A DNA stretch of 42,823 nucleotides from Roseibium sp. MMSF_3544 (GCF_030732845.1 NZ_JASHKA010000039.1:1-42823); one strand, 5' to 3'; shown: positions 1 through 8,846, counted from the stretch's first letter. The notes: generated from the sequence alone by a model not told the origin. Numbers and translations: made by a program.

Positions 1-320
1 TCCTTGGTGCGCTTTGAGGGCACGAAGGCCATGGACCATGCGGCCGGGATGCCGATCAGAAGGCCGATGACGGTGGAGCCGCCGGCGATGATGACCGAGT
101 TCCACAGGTAGCGCATGTAGTCGGAGCGCTCCTGGACAACGGCATAGTTCTCAATTGTCCAGTCGAAGAACAGGAACAGGGGCGGATCGTTGATCGCCTG
201 GGCTTCTGTCTTGAAGCTGGTCAGGATGGTCCACAGGATCGGGAAGAAGATCAGGAGACCGATTGCCCAGGCGGCAAGGGTGTTGATGGTCTTGCGGCGG
301 GGTGTGACAGCACGGGCCAT
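1..320 (-). CDS. Sugar/polyol ABC transporter permease, MalG/SmoG type (partial)
   Basis: This is the 5' part of an inner-membrane permease of the MalG class, which pairs with the permease upstream to import a sugar or sugar alcohol. About 106 codons are visible before the window edge; full-length members have roughly 275-300 residues. The translation starts MARAVTPRRK, followed by a first membrane span at about residues 13-35 (LAAWAIGLLIFFPILWTI) and the family-typical LTSFKTEAQ just after it. The ATG at 320 has an AGGAGGG ribosome site a few bases upstream. It follows the first permease by only 13 bases, so the two are co-transcribed. The substrate is not visible from this fragment; sorbitol/mannitol-type transport is a guess by similarity of the pair to SmoF/SmoG. 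Confidence 0.9.
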   Translation of the reverse strand, partial: MARAVTPRRKTINTLAAWAIGLLIFFPILWTILTSFKTEAQAINDPPLFLFFDWTIENYAVVQERSDYMRYLWNSVIIAGGSTVIGLLIGIPAAWSMAFVPSKRTK

Positions 321-333
321 TTGGGGTCCCTCC

Positions 334-1206
334 TCAAGTGTCCAGGTTCTTGCCGACGATGCGCATCAGGAAGATGGCAACGATGTTGGCGAGAATGATT
401 GCGTAGACGCCGCCGGCCGAGCCGAGACCGACATTCTGGCTTTCCAGGACACGCTGGAAGATCAGGTAGGTCAGGGTGCGGGTTCCGAAGGAACCGCCGG
501 TGGTGACGAAGATCTCCGCGAAGATCGCCAGCAGGAAGATCGTCTGGATCAAAACGACGATGGTGATGGCGCGCGACAGGTGCGGCAGGATGATGAAGGC
601 GAAGCGCGACAGGGGCGGCGCACCGTCCATCTCGGCTGCTTCCAGCTGCTCGCTGTCGAGCGACTGGATGGCGGTCAAGAGAATGAGGGTGGCAAAGGGC
701 AGCCACTGCCAGGAGACGATGATGATGATCGACATCAACGAGGCATCGCTGAGCCACTCGACCGGCTGGGCCCCGAAGGCCTTCCACAAATGGGCCAGAA
801 GACCGTTGACCGGGTCCATGAACATGTTCTTCCACACCAGGGCGGAGACGGTCGGCATGACGAAGAAGGGGGCGATCACCAGAATGCGGACAATCCCCTG
901 TCCCCACATGGGCTGATCGAGCAGGATCGACAACAGCACCCCAAGGATGATCGTGATCAGAAGAACACCGCCGACAATCACAAGCGTGGTTTGAATGCTC
1001 GGCCAGAACGCGCTTGAGGACACAAAACGCGCGTAGTTCTCAAACCCCACCCAGCCAAGATCACCGCCTCTGAGCGGAAGATATCTCTTGAAGGAGAAGT
1101 AAAGCGTCATCGTCAGCGGGATAAGCATCCAGCCCAATAACAGGATAACAGCTGGCGCCATCATGAAACGCGCCGCAGAACGGGAATGCTGGGTAGCCAT
1201 CGGCAC
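334..1206 (-). CDS. Sugar/polyol ABC transporter permease, MalF/SmoF type
   Basis: This 290-residue inner-membrane permease has six predicted membrane spans and belongs to the binding-protein-dependent transport family. The EAA loop that docks on the ATPase is seen near residues 188-205 as EAAEMDGAPPLSRF followed by FIILPHLS. Length and pattern fit SmoF/MalF-type permeases without the extra periplasmic domain of E. coli MalF. The next gene downstream is its MalG-type partner. A substrate-binding protein gene is expected upstream but absent: only a 52-codon ORF and a terminator lie between this gene and the operon promoter. Substrate specificity is inferred, not shown; a polyol is plausible. 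Confidence 0.92.
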   Translation of the reverse strand: MPMATQHSRSAARFMMAPAVILLLGWMLIPLTMTLYFSFKRYLPLRGGDLGWVGFENYARFVSSSAFWPSIQTTLVIVGGVLLITIILGVLLSILLDQPMWGQGIVRILVIAPFFVMPTVSALVWKNMFMDPVNGLLAHLWKAFGAQPVEWLSDASLMSIIIIVSWQWLPFATLILLTAIQSLDSEQLEAAEMDGAPPLSRFAFIILPHLSRAITIVVLIQTIFLLAIFAEIFVTTGGSFGTRTLTYLIFQRVLESQNVGLGSAGGVYAIILANIVAIFLMRIVGKNLDT

Positions 1207-1247
1207 ACCTACATTTTTGACTGAATAAACAGTTGCGGGTTTTCCGG

Positions 1248-1277
1248 AAAAAGGGAGAGCGGGACACGCCCGCCCTC
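1248..1277 (-). terminator. Rho-independent terminator or attenuator upstream of the permeases
   Basis: On the minus strand a 9-bp stem (one G-T pair; arms 1269-1277 and 1255-1263) encloses the five-base loop 1264-1268, and is followed by CC and five T (1252-1248). It lies after the short ORF and 42 bases before the permease gene. In binding-protein transporter operons such a hairpin commonly sits between the binding-protein gene and the permeases and lowers permease expression. Confidence 0.7.
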
Positions 1278-1297
1278 TTCAAGTCAGGGAGGGCTCC

Positions 1298-1456
1298 CTA
1301 CAAACCTGAGGCGTTCGTTTCGAACACCGTCAAAAACTTTTTCCGGATGAAGGCGCGAGAGCAATCGGTCGCGATGACGGGCGCTTGGTCAGCCATATCG
1401 CGGCACCTGGTCAAGTCAGGTGCGGGCACCGCACGGGGTGAAATCTTATCGAACAT
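1298..1456 (-). CDS. 52-codon ORF at the expected position of the substrate-binding protein gene
   Basis: The ATG at 1456 follows a good ribosome site (GGGAGG, six bases away) and reads 52 codons starting MFDKISPRAV before a TAG, just ahead of the terminator. It is the first ORF after the LacI-type operator and promoter. There is no signal peptide, and I recognise no family. Two readings fit: it is the scar of an internal deletion of a substrate-binding protein gene that kept the original start and the downstream terminator, or it is a leader peptide. A 7-bp inverted repeat inside it (1403-1423) could fold in the mRNA. I cannot decide between these readings. Confidence 0.35.
   Translation of the reverse strand: MFDKISPRAVPAPDLTRCRDMADQAPVIATDCSRAFIRKKFLTVFETNASGL
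1403..1423. other. Inverted repeat inside the short ORF
   Basis: GCACCTG (1403-1409) and CAGGTGC (1417-1423) are perfect inverted copies with a seven-base loop. The hairpin lies early in the 52-codon ORF and before the terminator, so it could act in a leader-type control. No function is shown. Confidence 0.4.
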
Positions 1457-1487
1457 TCTCATCCTCCCTGATCGAATGTCTGGTTCA

Positions 1488-1516
1488 TGATTAGAAAAAT
1501 ATTTAGTTCGTGTCAA
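1488..1516 (-). promoter_or_regulatory. Putative promoter of the sugar transporter operon
   Basis: The minus strand carries a perfect -35 box TTGACA (1516-1511). At exactly 17 bases it has TAATCA (1493-1488), a weak -10. The operator palindrome 1524-1539 lies directly upstream of the -35 box. The position, between the regulator's stop codon and the first ORF of the operon, supports the call; the poor -10 makes it tentative. Confidence 0.45.
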
Positions 1517-1523
1517 TATGTTT

Positions 1524-1539
1524 TTTTACGCGCGTAAAA
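1524..1539. promoter_or_regulatory. 16-bp palindromic operator, probably for the adjacent LacI regulator
   Basis: TTTTACGCGCGTAAAA is a perfect 16-bp palindrome with a central CG, typical of LacI-family operators. It sits between the regulator gene and the transporter operon. A related half-matching site (2656-2668, with the core ACGCGCG) lies upstream of the regulator's own start, suggesting autoregulation. Confidence 0.65.
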
Positions 1540-1545
1540 TTTAAA

Positions 1546-2574
1546 TCATGCTGACTCGCGCATCACCAACTTGCCTTCAAACAGCGTCTCGCTTTTTTCG
1601 GCACCATCGCGCCCGCTTTCAATCAGCTGAAACAGCGTCTCGACGCTCTTCGATGTGATGGCCCTGTAGTCCTGGGCAACCGTCGTCAAAGGCGGACAGG
1701 TAAAGCGGGAAAACGGATGATCGTCATGCCCGGCAACACGCATGGCACAGCCCGAGCCCAGGCCAACCCTTAGTCCCTTCTCGAAACATGCTGCCAGCAG
1801 CCCAATGGCGAGGCGGTCGTTGCTGCACAACACCGTGCTCGACGGAAATTGACGCTTTTCGATCAGCTTGAGGCCTTCTTTGTATCCGACTTCCTCAAAA
1901 CCCCAGCCGTCACCGTCGGCACGAATGACGACCGGCTCGTGTCCCAGGCGGTCCATCGCCTGCTTGAAAGCCTTTCTGCGCTTGTTGGCATTCGGGTTGA
2001 CCGGCTGCATTTCAAAGAAACACGGCGGCTCCCCGGAGCGGCACAGGTAGTCGACAATCAGGGGAACCGACTGAAAATTGTCCGAACCGATGAAAGCTTC
2101 TCCAACACCCTCGATATTGGCGTCAAAGAAAACCGTCGGAACCTCGCGGCAGAACTTTTCAACCGCACCGCGGTCGGATGCCCGGCCAAGCGGCCCGAAC
2201 AGGACACCGGCAGGTTTTTGAGAGCGCAGGCTGTCCAGAATGTCGTTTTCAAGTTTCTGTTCGCCATGCGAACTGAAAAGGATCGGCGAGTACCCCGCAT
2301 CAAGGCATTGACGTTCAAGGTTGCGCGCAATTTCAGCAAAGAACGGGTCCGCCAGATAAGGAACGACGACGCCGATCGTCTTGGTCATCTTCCTGTTCTG
2401 GTTCATTGCATAGATGTTCGGGCGAAAATCGTATTGCTCGAGGGCTTGCTCGATTTTCGTTCTCGTGGAAGTGCGTACGCTGTCCGGATCGTTGAAATAT
2501 TTCGACAGCGTCGGACGGGAGATGCCGCTGATTTCGGCGAATTCTTCCATGTTCCGGATCTTGCGCTCTGCCAT
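1546..2574 (-). CDS. LacI-family transcriptional regulator
   Basis: This 342-residue protein is a sugar-responsive DNA-binding regulator. Residues about 7-55 hold the helix-turn-helix and hinge (EEFAEISGISRPTLSKYFND), with a slightly unusual N-terminus (MAERKIRNM) before the helices. The rest is a periplasmic-binding-protein-like effector domain with the typical IGVVVPYLADPFFAEIARN strand-helix and SNDRLAIGLL near residue 255. Length matches the family (330-350). It is transcribed in the same direction as the transporter genes, with the palindromic operator just after its stop codon, so it most likely represses that operon. Its ligand is presumably the transported sugar or polyol. Confidence 0.93.
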   Translation of the reverse strand: MAERKIRNMEEFAEISGISRPTLSKYFNDPDSVRTSTRTKIEQALEQYDFRPNIYAMNQNRKMTKTIGVVVPYLADPFFAEIARNLERQCLDAGYSPILFSSHGEQKLENDILDSLRSQKPAGVLFGPLGRASDRGAVEKFCREVPTVFFDANIEGVGEAFIGSDNFQSVPLIVDYLCRSGEPPCFFEMQPVNPNANKRRKAFKQAMDRLGHEPVVIRADGDGWGFEEVGYKEGLKLIEKRQFPSSTVLCSNDRLAIGLLAACFEKGLRVGLGSGCAMRVAGHDDHPFSRFTCPPLTTVAQDYRAITSKSVETLFQLIESGRDGAEKSETLFEGKLVMRESA

Positions 2575-2995
2575 CAGCCGATCTCGTTTCGTCAGGACTT
2601 AACGATTGTGCCGTGCACATGGCACCAGACACTGACCCTAAAATGGGTCATAACATAACGCGCGCAAAGTTTTTTCTTTACGCAACTGATCACAAATTAG
2701 CTGAATGCGGAAACACTTTTGAGGTCGAACTCGGCGCTGAACGGATGTCGGAGCTGCCGAATTGCGCGGGTCAAAATTTGCGTTGCTCGATGTCTTTGCG
2801 CAGTATTGCTGAGTGCTTTTCCGCATCATTGCTGATTGTGTGTCGTCTGTATTGCCGTTAATCGCTAGCTTTGAAACTGAAACAGCACGCGATGGGAAAA
2901 CTGGATCTCCCATCAAGCAGCTCGACTGCAACAATTCACGGCGACACTGGCCCGTGGTGTATCGCCAACGCTCAAGTTTGAACGGGGACACTTGA
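2575..2995. other. Intergenic region between the LacI gene and dld
   Basis: These 421 bases separate divergent genes and hold no convincing ORF. Two possible regulator sites are visible: an imperfect palindrome around 2608-2625 (GTGCC and GGCAC flanking GTGCAC), and 2656-2668, which resembles the operator at 1524-1539 around the core ACGCGCG. I see no clear sigma-70 promoter for dld. Confidence 0.5.
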
Positions 2996-4702
2996 ATGCC
3001 CGGCGCCGCCGAGACAGCAAACAACAAACAACTGGTCGACACGCTTGCCAGGATCGTCGGCAAGCGGCACGTCATCACCAACCCGCGGTCCATGGAACGG
3101 TTCTGCAAGGGTTTCCGATCGGGTGAAGGCACCGCGCTCGCCGTTGTCCAGCCGGGTACCCTGCTCGAGCAGTGGCACGTTCTGAAAGCCTGTGTCGAGG
3201 CCGACAAGATCATCATCATGCAGGCCGCCAACACGGGTCTGACCGAGGGTTCAACACCCAACGGCGAGTATGATCGCGACGCCGTCGTCATCAGTACCAA
3301 GCGAATGGACAAGATCCAGCTTCTGAACGAGGGCCGGCAGATTGTCAGCTTTCCGGGGGCGACCCTTTTCTCGCTGGAAAAATTGATGGCGCCCCTCGAA
3401 CGCGAGCCTCATTCGGTCATCGGGTCTTCCTGTATCGGAGCATCGATCATCGGAGGGGTCTGCAACAATTCGGGCGGCTCGTTGGTGGAACGCGGCCCGT
3501 CCTATACCGAGTTGTCGGTTTTTGCCCGGATCACCGACGACGGACGGCTCGAACTGGTCAACAATATCGGCATTGCCCTTGGTGATGACCCGGAAACGAT
3601 CCTGACGCGCCTGGAGAAAGGCGAATATTCCGACGCGGACGTAGAGGATACGAACCTAAAAGCATCCGACACGGAATATCGCATTCGGGTCAGGGAAATC
3701 GACGAACCGAGCCCGGCCCGATTCAACGCCGACAAGCGGCGCCTCCATGAGTCTTCGGGCTGCGCGGGCAAGCTGGCCGTATTTGCCGCCAGATTGGATA
3801 CCTATCCAAAGCCGGAAGCAGAGAAGGTCTTTTACCTCGGCACAAACGACACGCAGGTTCTGACCCGGCTGCGCCGCCACATCCTCGCCAAGTTCGACCA
3901 TTTGCCGGTGTCCGGCGAATACATGCATGCCGAGGTGTATGACATCTCGAAACACTACGGCAAAGATACCCTTGTCCTGATCGACAAACTCGGTACGGAC
4001 TGGTTGCCCGGCATCTTCGCGCTCAAGGGATGGGTCGACGCCAGGCTCTCAAAAGTTCCGATACTGCCGTCAAGCCTCACCGACCGGTTCATGCAACTTC
4101 TCAGCCGGATCTGGCCCAACGTTTTGCCCGAGCGGATGGAAGCGTTCCGCGGCAAATACGAGCACCATCTCATCTTGAAGATGCGCGACGGTGGTGTCGC
4201 GGAAGCGGAAAACTTCCTGTCGGAGTTTTTCAAGACCGAAGAAGGCGACTGGTTTGCCTGTACGCCACGTGAAGGAAAGATCGCCGGCCTTCATCGCTTC
4301 GCCGCCGCGGGCGCAGCCGTCCGGTACCACGCTGTCCACTCCAACGAGGCGGAGGACATTCTCGCGCTGGACATCGCCCTTCGCCGTGATGACCGGGACT
4401 GGTTTGAGGAACTGCCTGCGGAAATCGAAGACAGCCTGATCCATAAACTCTACTACGGCCATTTCTTCTGCCACGTCCTCCACCAGGATTACATCGTGAA
4501 AAAAGGCAAGGATCCCAAGGCGCTAAAGCAGAAAATGCTCAAGATCCTCGATGCCCGTGGTGCGGAGTACCCGGCTGAACACAATGTCGGCCATCTCTAT
4601 GAGGCCAAACCGGATCTGGCGAACTTTTACCGGGACTGCGACCCCACCAACTCGCTCAACCCGGGCATCGGCAAAATGTCCCGGCGAAAGTGCTATCACT
4701 GA
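2996..4702 (+). CDS. dld: Quinone-dependent D-lactate dehydrogenase
   Basis: This 568-residue flavoprotein oxidises D-lactate to pyruvate and passes electrons to the quinone pool at the inner face of the membrane. It matches the E. coli Dld type in length (571). An FAD-binding PCMH-type domain covers about residues 40-270, with the nucleotide-binding stretch MQAANTGLTEGSTPNG (about 80-95) and SSCIGASIIGGVCNNSGGS (about 143-161). The C-terminal membrane-association domain has the conserved EHNVGHLYEA and the end DPTNSLNPGIGKMSRRK. The ATG has no strong ribosome site, but no better start lies nearby. fumC follows after 191 bases. The protein feeds electrons to the same quinone pool as the Na+-NQR encoded downstream. 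Confidence 0.96.
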   Translation: MPGAAETANNKQLVDTLARIVGKRHVITNPRSMERFCKGFRSGEGTALAVVQPGTLLEQWHVLKACVEADKIIIMQAANTGLTEGSTPNGEYDRDAVVISTKRMDKIQLLNEGRQIVSFPGATLFSLEKLMAPLEREPHSVIGSSCIGASIIGGVCNNSGGSLVERGPSYTELSVFARITDDGRLELVNNIGIALGDDPETILTRLEKGEYSDADVEDTNLKASDTEYRIRVREIDEPSPARFNADKRRLHESSGCAGKLAVFAARLDTYPKPEAEKVFYLGTNDTQVLTRLRRHILAKFDHLPVSGEYMHAEVYDISKHYGKDTLVLIDKLGTDWLPGIFALKGWVDARLSKVPILPSSLTDRFMQLLSRIWPNVLPERMEAFRGKYEHHLILKMRDGGVAEAENFLSEFFKTEEGDWFACTPREGKIAGLHRFAAAGAAVRYHAVHSNEAEDILALDIALRRDDRDWFEELPAEIEDSLIHKLYYGHFFCHVLHQDYIVKKGKDPKALKQKMLKILDARGAEYPAEHNVGHLYEAKPDLANFYRDCDPTNSLNPGIGKMSRRKCYH

Positions 4703-4893
4703 CACCGTCCTGAGTGCCGGCTTGGAACTCTGATTATTCCGCATCAGGGTAGCCTTCCGCGCGGCCCATCATATGACGTTTCCCGGAGGCTGATCGCCCC
4801 GCCTTCCAATCATCATGAAGCAAATAGTATAACGGACGTGCTCAGGCGCTCTGCCCGTTTACATTGCACAACCCACACGCTCACGAGGTGATC

Positions 4894-6288
4894 ATGTCAA
4901 AGTCCAGCCGCAAGGAAAGTGACTCTTTCGGTGCTCTGGATATTCCAGGCGACAAATACTACGGCGCCCAGACCGCCCGGTCGCTGATCAACTTTCCGAT
5001 CGGGGGCGAGACAATGCCGCGACCGCTTGTTCATGCGCTCGGCGTGATCAAGCAGGCTGCTGCCAGGGTCAACAAGGACCAGGGAAAGCTCGCGCCCGAG
5101 CTGGCGGATGCGATCGACCAGGCGGCCGGTGAGGTGGCGGCCGGAAAGTTCGATGACAATTTCCCGCTCGTGGTCTGGCAGACCGGTTCCGGCACTCAGT
5201 CGAACATGAACGCCAACGAAGTTGTCTCAAACCGGGCGATCGAAATTCTCGACGGCGAGATCGGCAGCAAAACGCCGGTTCACCCCAATGACCATTGCAA
5301 TATGAGCCAGTCGTCCAACGATACGTTCCCGACGGCAATGCATATCGCGGCAGCGCAGGAAATCCATCAGAGCCTCCTCCCCGCCCTCGCCCATCTCCAC
5401 TCAGCGCTGAAAGCGAAGTCGGTCGAATGGGCGGACATCGTCAAGATCGGGCGCACACATACCCAGGATGCAACGCCGCTAACGCTCGGCCAGGAATTTG
5501 GCGGCTATGCAGCCCAGGTCGAAAACGGAATTCGCCGCGTCAAAGAAGCCTCTGACGATCTATACGATCTTGCACAAGGTGGCACCGCCGTCGGGACAGG
5601 GCTCAACACGAAAAAGGGCTTTGCGGAAAAGTTTGCTGCTGAAGTTGCAAAGATCACCGGCCTGCCCTTCCGCACGGCACCAAACAAGTTCGAAGCGCTT
5701 GCTGCGCACGATGCCTATGTCTATGCGCATGGTGCACTCAACACGGTGGCAGCATCTCTTTTCAAGATCGCGAACGACATTCGCCTTCTGGGATCGGGGC
5801 CGCGCTCAGGTCTAGGCGAGCTTTCGCTTCCTGAAAACGAGCCCGGCTCCTCGATCATGCCCGGCAAGGTCAACCCGACCCAGTGCGAAGCAATGACGAT
5901 GGTCTGCGCGCAGGTGTTCGGCAACGAGACCACAATCTCTTTCGCCGGCAGCCAGGGACATTTCGAGCTGAATGTCTACAAGCCCGTCATGGCCTATACG
6001 ATGCTGCAATCGATCCGGTTGCTGGCAGACGCCTCCGTCAGTTTCACGGACCGCTGCGTAGCCGGCATCAAGGCGAACGAAGACAACATCACCGACCTGA
6101 TGGAGCGTTCGCTGATGCTCGTCACTGCATTGGCACCGGCGATCGGATACGACAAGGCGACGGAAATCGCCAAGACTGCGCACAAGAACGGCACGTCGTT
6201 GCGGGAGGAAGCTCTGAAGTTGGGCTATGTCACCGAGGAAGAATTCGATACGCACGTGCGCCCGGAAAAGATGATCGGTCCGAGCTAG
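4894..6288 (+). CDS. fumC: Class II fumarate hydratase
   Basis: FumC interconverts fumarate and malate in the TCA cycle and needs no iron-sulfur cluster. The 464 residues match the usual 460-470. The family signature GSSIMPGKVNP is present near residue 315, with SSNDTFPTAMH (about 140) and GRTHTQDATPLTLGQE (about 187). I start at the ATG at 4894 (MSKSSRKESDSFG), three bases after GAGGTG; an upstream in-frame TTG at 4864 would add ten residues that do not look like FumC. A strong hairpin follows the gene. It is oriented like dld but probably has its own promoter. Confidence 0.97.
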   Translation: MSKSSRKESDSFGALDIPGDKYYGAQTARSLINFPIGGETMPRPLVHALGVIKQAAARVNKDQGKLAPELADAIDQAAGEVAAGKFDDNFPLVVWQTGSGTQSNMNANEVVSNRAIEILDGEIGSKTPVHPNDHCNMSQSSNDTFPTAMHIAAAQEIHQSLLPALAHLHSALKAKSVEWADIVKIGRTHTQDATPLTLGQEFGGYAAQVENGIRRVKEASDDLYDLAQGGTAVGTGLNTKKGFAEKFAAEVAKITGLPFRTAPNKFEALAAHDAYVYAHGALNTVAASLFKIANDIRLLGSGPRSGLGELSLPENEPGSSIMPGKVNPTQCEAMTMVCAQVFGNETTISFAGSQGHFELNVYKPVMAYTMLQSIRLLADASVSFTDRCVAGIKANEDNITDLMERSLMLVTALAPAIGYDKATEIAKTAHKNGTSLREEALKLGYVTEEEFDTHVRPEKMIGPS

Positions 6289-6314
6289 GCCAGTCATTCG
6301 CAGGAGTTGAACGC

Positions 6315-6351
6315 GGCGGCCGTCAAACAGAGCGGCCGCCCGTTTCATTTT
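6315..6351 (+). terminator. Rho-independent terminator of fumC
   Basis: A perfect 8-bp GC stem (GGCGGCCG at 6315-6322, CGGCCGCC at 6333-6340) with a ten-base loop is followed by the T-rich tail CGTTTCATTTT. It lies between the convergent fumC and nqrF stop codons; the T tract favours the plus strand. Confidence 0.75.
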
Positions 6352-7572
6352 CTAGCCGCCGAAGTCATCCAGCATGATGTCTTCGCGGTCGACGCCCAGT
6401 TCAAGCAGCATGTTGATCACCGACTGGTTCATGATCGGTGGTCCGCACATGTAGAACTCGCAGTCCTCGGGCGCCGGATGGTTCTTCAGGTATTCTTCGA
6501 AAAGAACGTTGTGAATGAACCCGGTGTAGCCCGTCCAGTCGTCTTCAGGCAGAGCGTCTGACAGCGCAACATGCCATTCGAAGTTCTCGTTCTCGGCTGC
6601 AAGCTGGTCGAAATCTTCAACGAAAAACATTTCGCGTTTCGAGCGCGCACCATACCAGAAGCTGATCTTGCGCTTCGACTTGAGGCGCTTGAGCTGGTCG
6701 AAAATATGGCTGCGCATCGGCGCCATGCCGGCACCGCCGCCGATAAACACCATTTCCTTTTCGGTATCGCGTGCGAAGAACTCGCCGAACGGGCCCGAGA
6801 TGGTGACCTTGTCGCCCGGCTTCAGGTTGAAGATATAGCTCGACATCTTGCCGGGCGGAATGCCGTCCGATCCTGGAGGAGGAGACGCCACGCGGACGTT
6901 GAGCATGATGATGCCCTTTTCCTCCGGATAGTTGGCCATGGAATAGGCACGCTCGAGAGGCTCGTCCACCACGGACTCGTATTGCCACAGATTGAAGCGG
7001 TCCCAGTCCTCGCGGTATTCGTCCTCTACATCAAAGTCGGTGTATTTCAGCTGGTGCTGCGGTGCTTCGATCTGGATATAGCCGCCGGCCCGGAAATTGA
7101 CGTCCTCGCCCTCCGGAAGTTCCAGGACGAGAGCCTTGATGAATGTCGCCACGTTTTCGTTTGAGCGGACCGTGCATTCCCACTTCTTGACGCCGAAGAC
7201 CTCCTCGGGAACTTCGATCACCATGTCCTGCTTGACCGCCACCTGACAGGACAGACGGTCTCCGCAAGCAGCTTCACGCTTGGTGATGTGGCTTTCTTCG
7301 GTCGGCAGGATCGAGCCGCCGCCGGAATGGATCTTCACCCGGCACTGGGCACAGGTGCCGCCGCCGCCACAAGCGGAGGGGACAAACAGTTTCTGTTCGG
7401 CCAGCGTTTGCAAGAGCTTTCCGCCAGCCGGCACGGAGATGGTTTTCTCGCCGTTGATGCTGATATTGACATTGCCCGTCGACACCAGCCTCGACCGCGC
7501 GCCGAGAATGATCGTGACAAGCCCAAGCACGATCAGCGTGAACAGCAGAATGCCTAGTCCGAATGTCGCCAC
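6352..7572 (-). CDS. nqrF: Na+-NQR subunit F (NADH dehydrogenase module)
   Basis: NqrF is the membrane-anchored entry point of the sodium-pumping NADH:quinone oxidoreductase. It oxidises NADH through FAD and passes electrons to a [2Fe-2S] cluster. The 406 residues show an N-terminal membrane span (about 3-23), a plant-type ferredoxin domain with C68, C74, C77 and C109, the FAD-binding RAYSMANYPEEK and NADH-binding GGGAGMAPMRSH, and a C-terminal CGPPIMNQSVINML. All four cluster cysteines are present. It is the last gene of the nqrABCDEF operon and starts 12 bases after nqrE. Confidence 0.98.
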   Translation of the reverse strand: MATFGLGILLFTLIVLGLVTIILGARSRLVSTGNVNISINGEKTISVPAGGKLLQTLAEQKLFVPSACGGGGTCAQCRVKIHSGGGSILPTEESHITKREAACGDRLSCQVAVKQDMVIEVPEEVFGVKKWECTVRSNENVATFIKALVLELPEGEDVNFRAGGYIQIEAPQHQLKYTDFDVEDEYREDWDRFNLWQYESVVDEPLERAYSMANYPEEKGIIMLNVRVASPPPGSDGIPPGKMSSYIFNLKPGDKVTISGPFGEFFARDTEKEMVFIGGGAGMAPMRSHIFDQLKRLKSKRKISFWYGARSKREMFFVEDFDQLAAENENFEWHVALSDALPEDDWTGYTGFIHNVLFEEYLKNHPAPEDCEFYMCGPPIMNQSVINMLLELGVDREDIMLDDFGG

Positions 7573-7584
7573 GAGGCGCCTCCG

Positions 7585-8193
7585 TTACAGTTTGACGCCG
7601 CTGAAAGACATGAAGGCGAGCGCCATCAGTCCGGCGGTAATGAAGGTGATGCCCAGGCCCTGCAGGCCCTCAGGGATATCGGAGTATTTGAGCTTTTCCC
7701 GGACCCCCGCCATTGCGGTGATTGCCAGCGCCCATCCGAAGCCGGAGGCAACGCCGTAGGTGACCGATTCTGAAAAATCGTAGTCCCTCTCAACCATGAA
7801 CAGCGAGCCGCCGAGAATGGCGCAATTCACCGTGATCAGAGGCAGGAACACGCCGAGCGCGTTGTAAAGCGGCGGGAAATACTTATCGAGAACCATCTCC
7901 AGGATCTGCACAAGCGCGGCGATCACGCCGATGTAGGAAATCAGTCCGAGGAAGGTCAGGTCGACATCGCCGAAACCAGCCCAGGCGAGTGCGCCAGGCG
8001 CAAGCAGATAGTTGAGAATGATGTTGTTGGCGGGAACCGTGATCGCCTGAACGATCATCACCGAAATCCCGAGCCCGATCGCGGTCGAGATCTTTTTCGA
8101 CACGGCGATGAAGGTGCACATGCCGAGGAAAAAGGACAGCGCCAGGTTTTCGACAAAAATTGCCTTAACGGCAAGAGAGACCAGTTGTTCCAT
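7585..8193 (-). CDS. nqrE: Na+-NQR subunit E
   Basis: NqrE is an integral membrane subunit that, with NqrD, holds an intramembrane iron-sulfur cluster in the electron path of the sodium pump. The 202 residues form six membrane spans. Cys26 in LGMCTF and Cys124 in TVNCAI sit at the places of the conserved cluster cysteines. The ATG overlaps the nqrD stop region (shared base 8193), indicating translational coupling. Confidence 0.98.
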   Translation of the reverse strand: MEQLVSLAVKAIFVENLALSFFLGMCTFIAVSKKISTAIGLGISVMIVQAITVPANNIILNYLLAPGALAWAGFGDVDLTFLGLISYIGVIAALVQILEMVLDKYFPPLYNALGVFLPLITVNCAILGGSLFMVERDYDFSESVTYGVASGFGWALAITAMAGVREKLKYSDIPEGLQGLGITFITAGLMALAFMSFSGVKL

Positions 8194-8846
8194 CAGTGCG
8201 CGTCCACCACCTGGATCTTGTATTCAGGCTCTTCGACCTGCTCCGGCTTCCAGGTCCGGAACGCCCAGATCAGCAACCCGATGATGAAGAACGCGGAGGG
8301 CGGCAGCAGCAGCATGCCGTTGGGGACGTACCAGCCACCGTTGTTTACGGTTTGCAAGATGTTGATCCCGAAGAGGCTGCCGGCACCGAAGAGTTCCCGG
8401 ATGAAGCCGACAAGCATCAGGATCAGACCGTATCCAAGACCGTTGCCGACACCGTCGATGAAGGACGCCACCGGTGGGTTTTTCATCGCAAATGCCTCTG
8501 CCCGGCCCATCACGATGCAGTTGGTGATGATCAGGCCGACAAAGACCGACAGCGTCTTTGAAATTTCATAGGCATAAGCCTTCAGAACCTGGTCCACGAT
8601 GATCACGAGGGATGCAATGATCACCATTTGCACGATGATCCGGATCGAGCCGGGAATATGATTGCGCAACATCGAAATGAACATCGATGAGAAGCCGGTC
8701 ACCAGGGTCACCGCAATGGCCATCACGAAAGAGACCTGCAGCGACGATGTCACGGCCAGGGCGGAACAGATGCCCAGGACCTGCAGTGTGATGGGATTGT
8801 TGTCGACCAGGGGATCGATCAGCATCTGTCTCTTGGTCTGCGCCAT
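8193..8846 (-). CDS. nqrD: Na+-NQR subunit D
   Basis: NqrD is the pseudo-symmetric partner of NqrE in the membrane core. The 217 residues have about six membrane spans. Cys27 (LGICSAL) and Cys110 (ITNCIVMGRAEAF) fit the conserved intramembrane cluster ligands. Start and stop codons overlap those of nqrC (8846) and nqrE (8193), the tight packing usual for this operon. Confidence 0.98.
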   Translation of the reverse strand: MAQTKRQMLIDPLVDNNPITLQVLGICSALAVTSSLQVSFVMAIAVTLVTGFSSMFISMLRNHIPGSIRIIVQMVIIASLVIIVDQVLKAYAYEISKTLSVFVGLIITNCIVMGRAEAFAMKNPPVASFIDGVGNGLGYGLILMLVGFIRELFGAGSLFGINILQTVNNGGWYVPNGMLLLPPSAFFIIGLLIWAFRTWKPEQVEEPEYKIQVVDAH

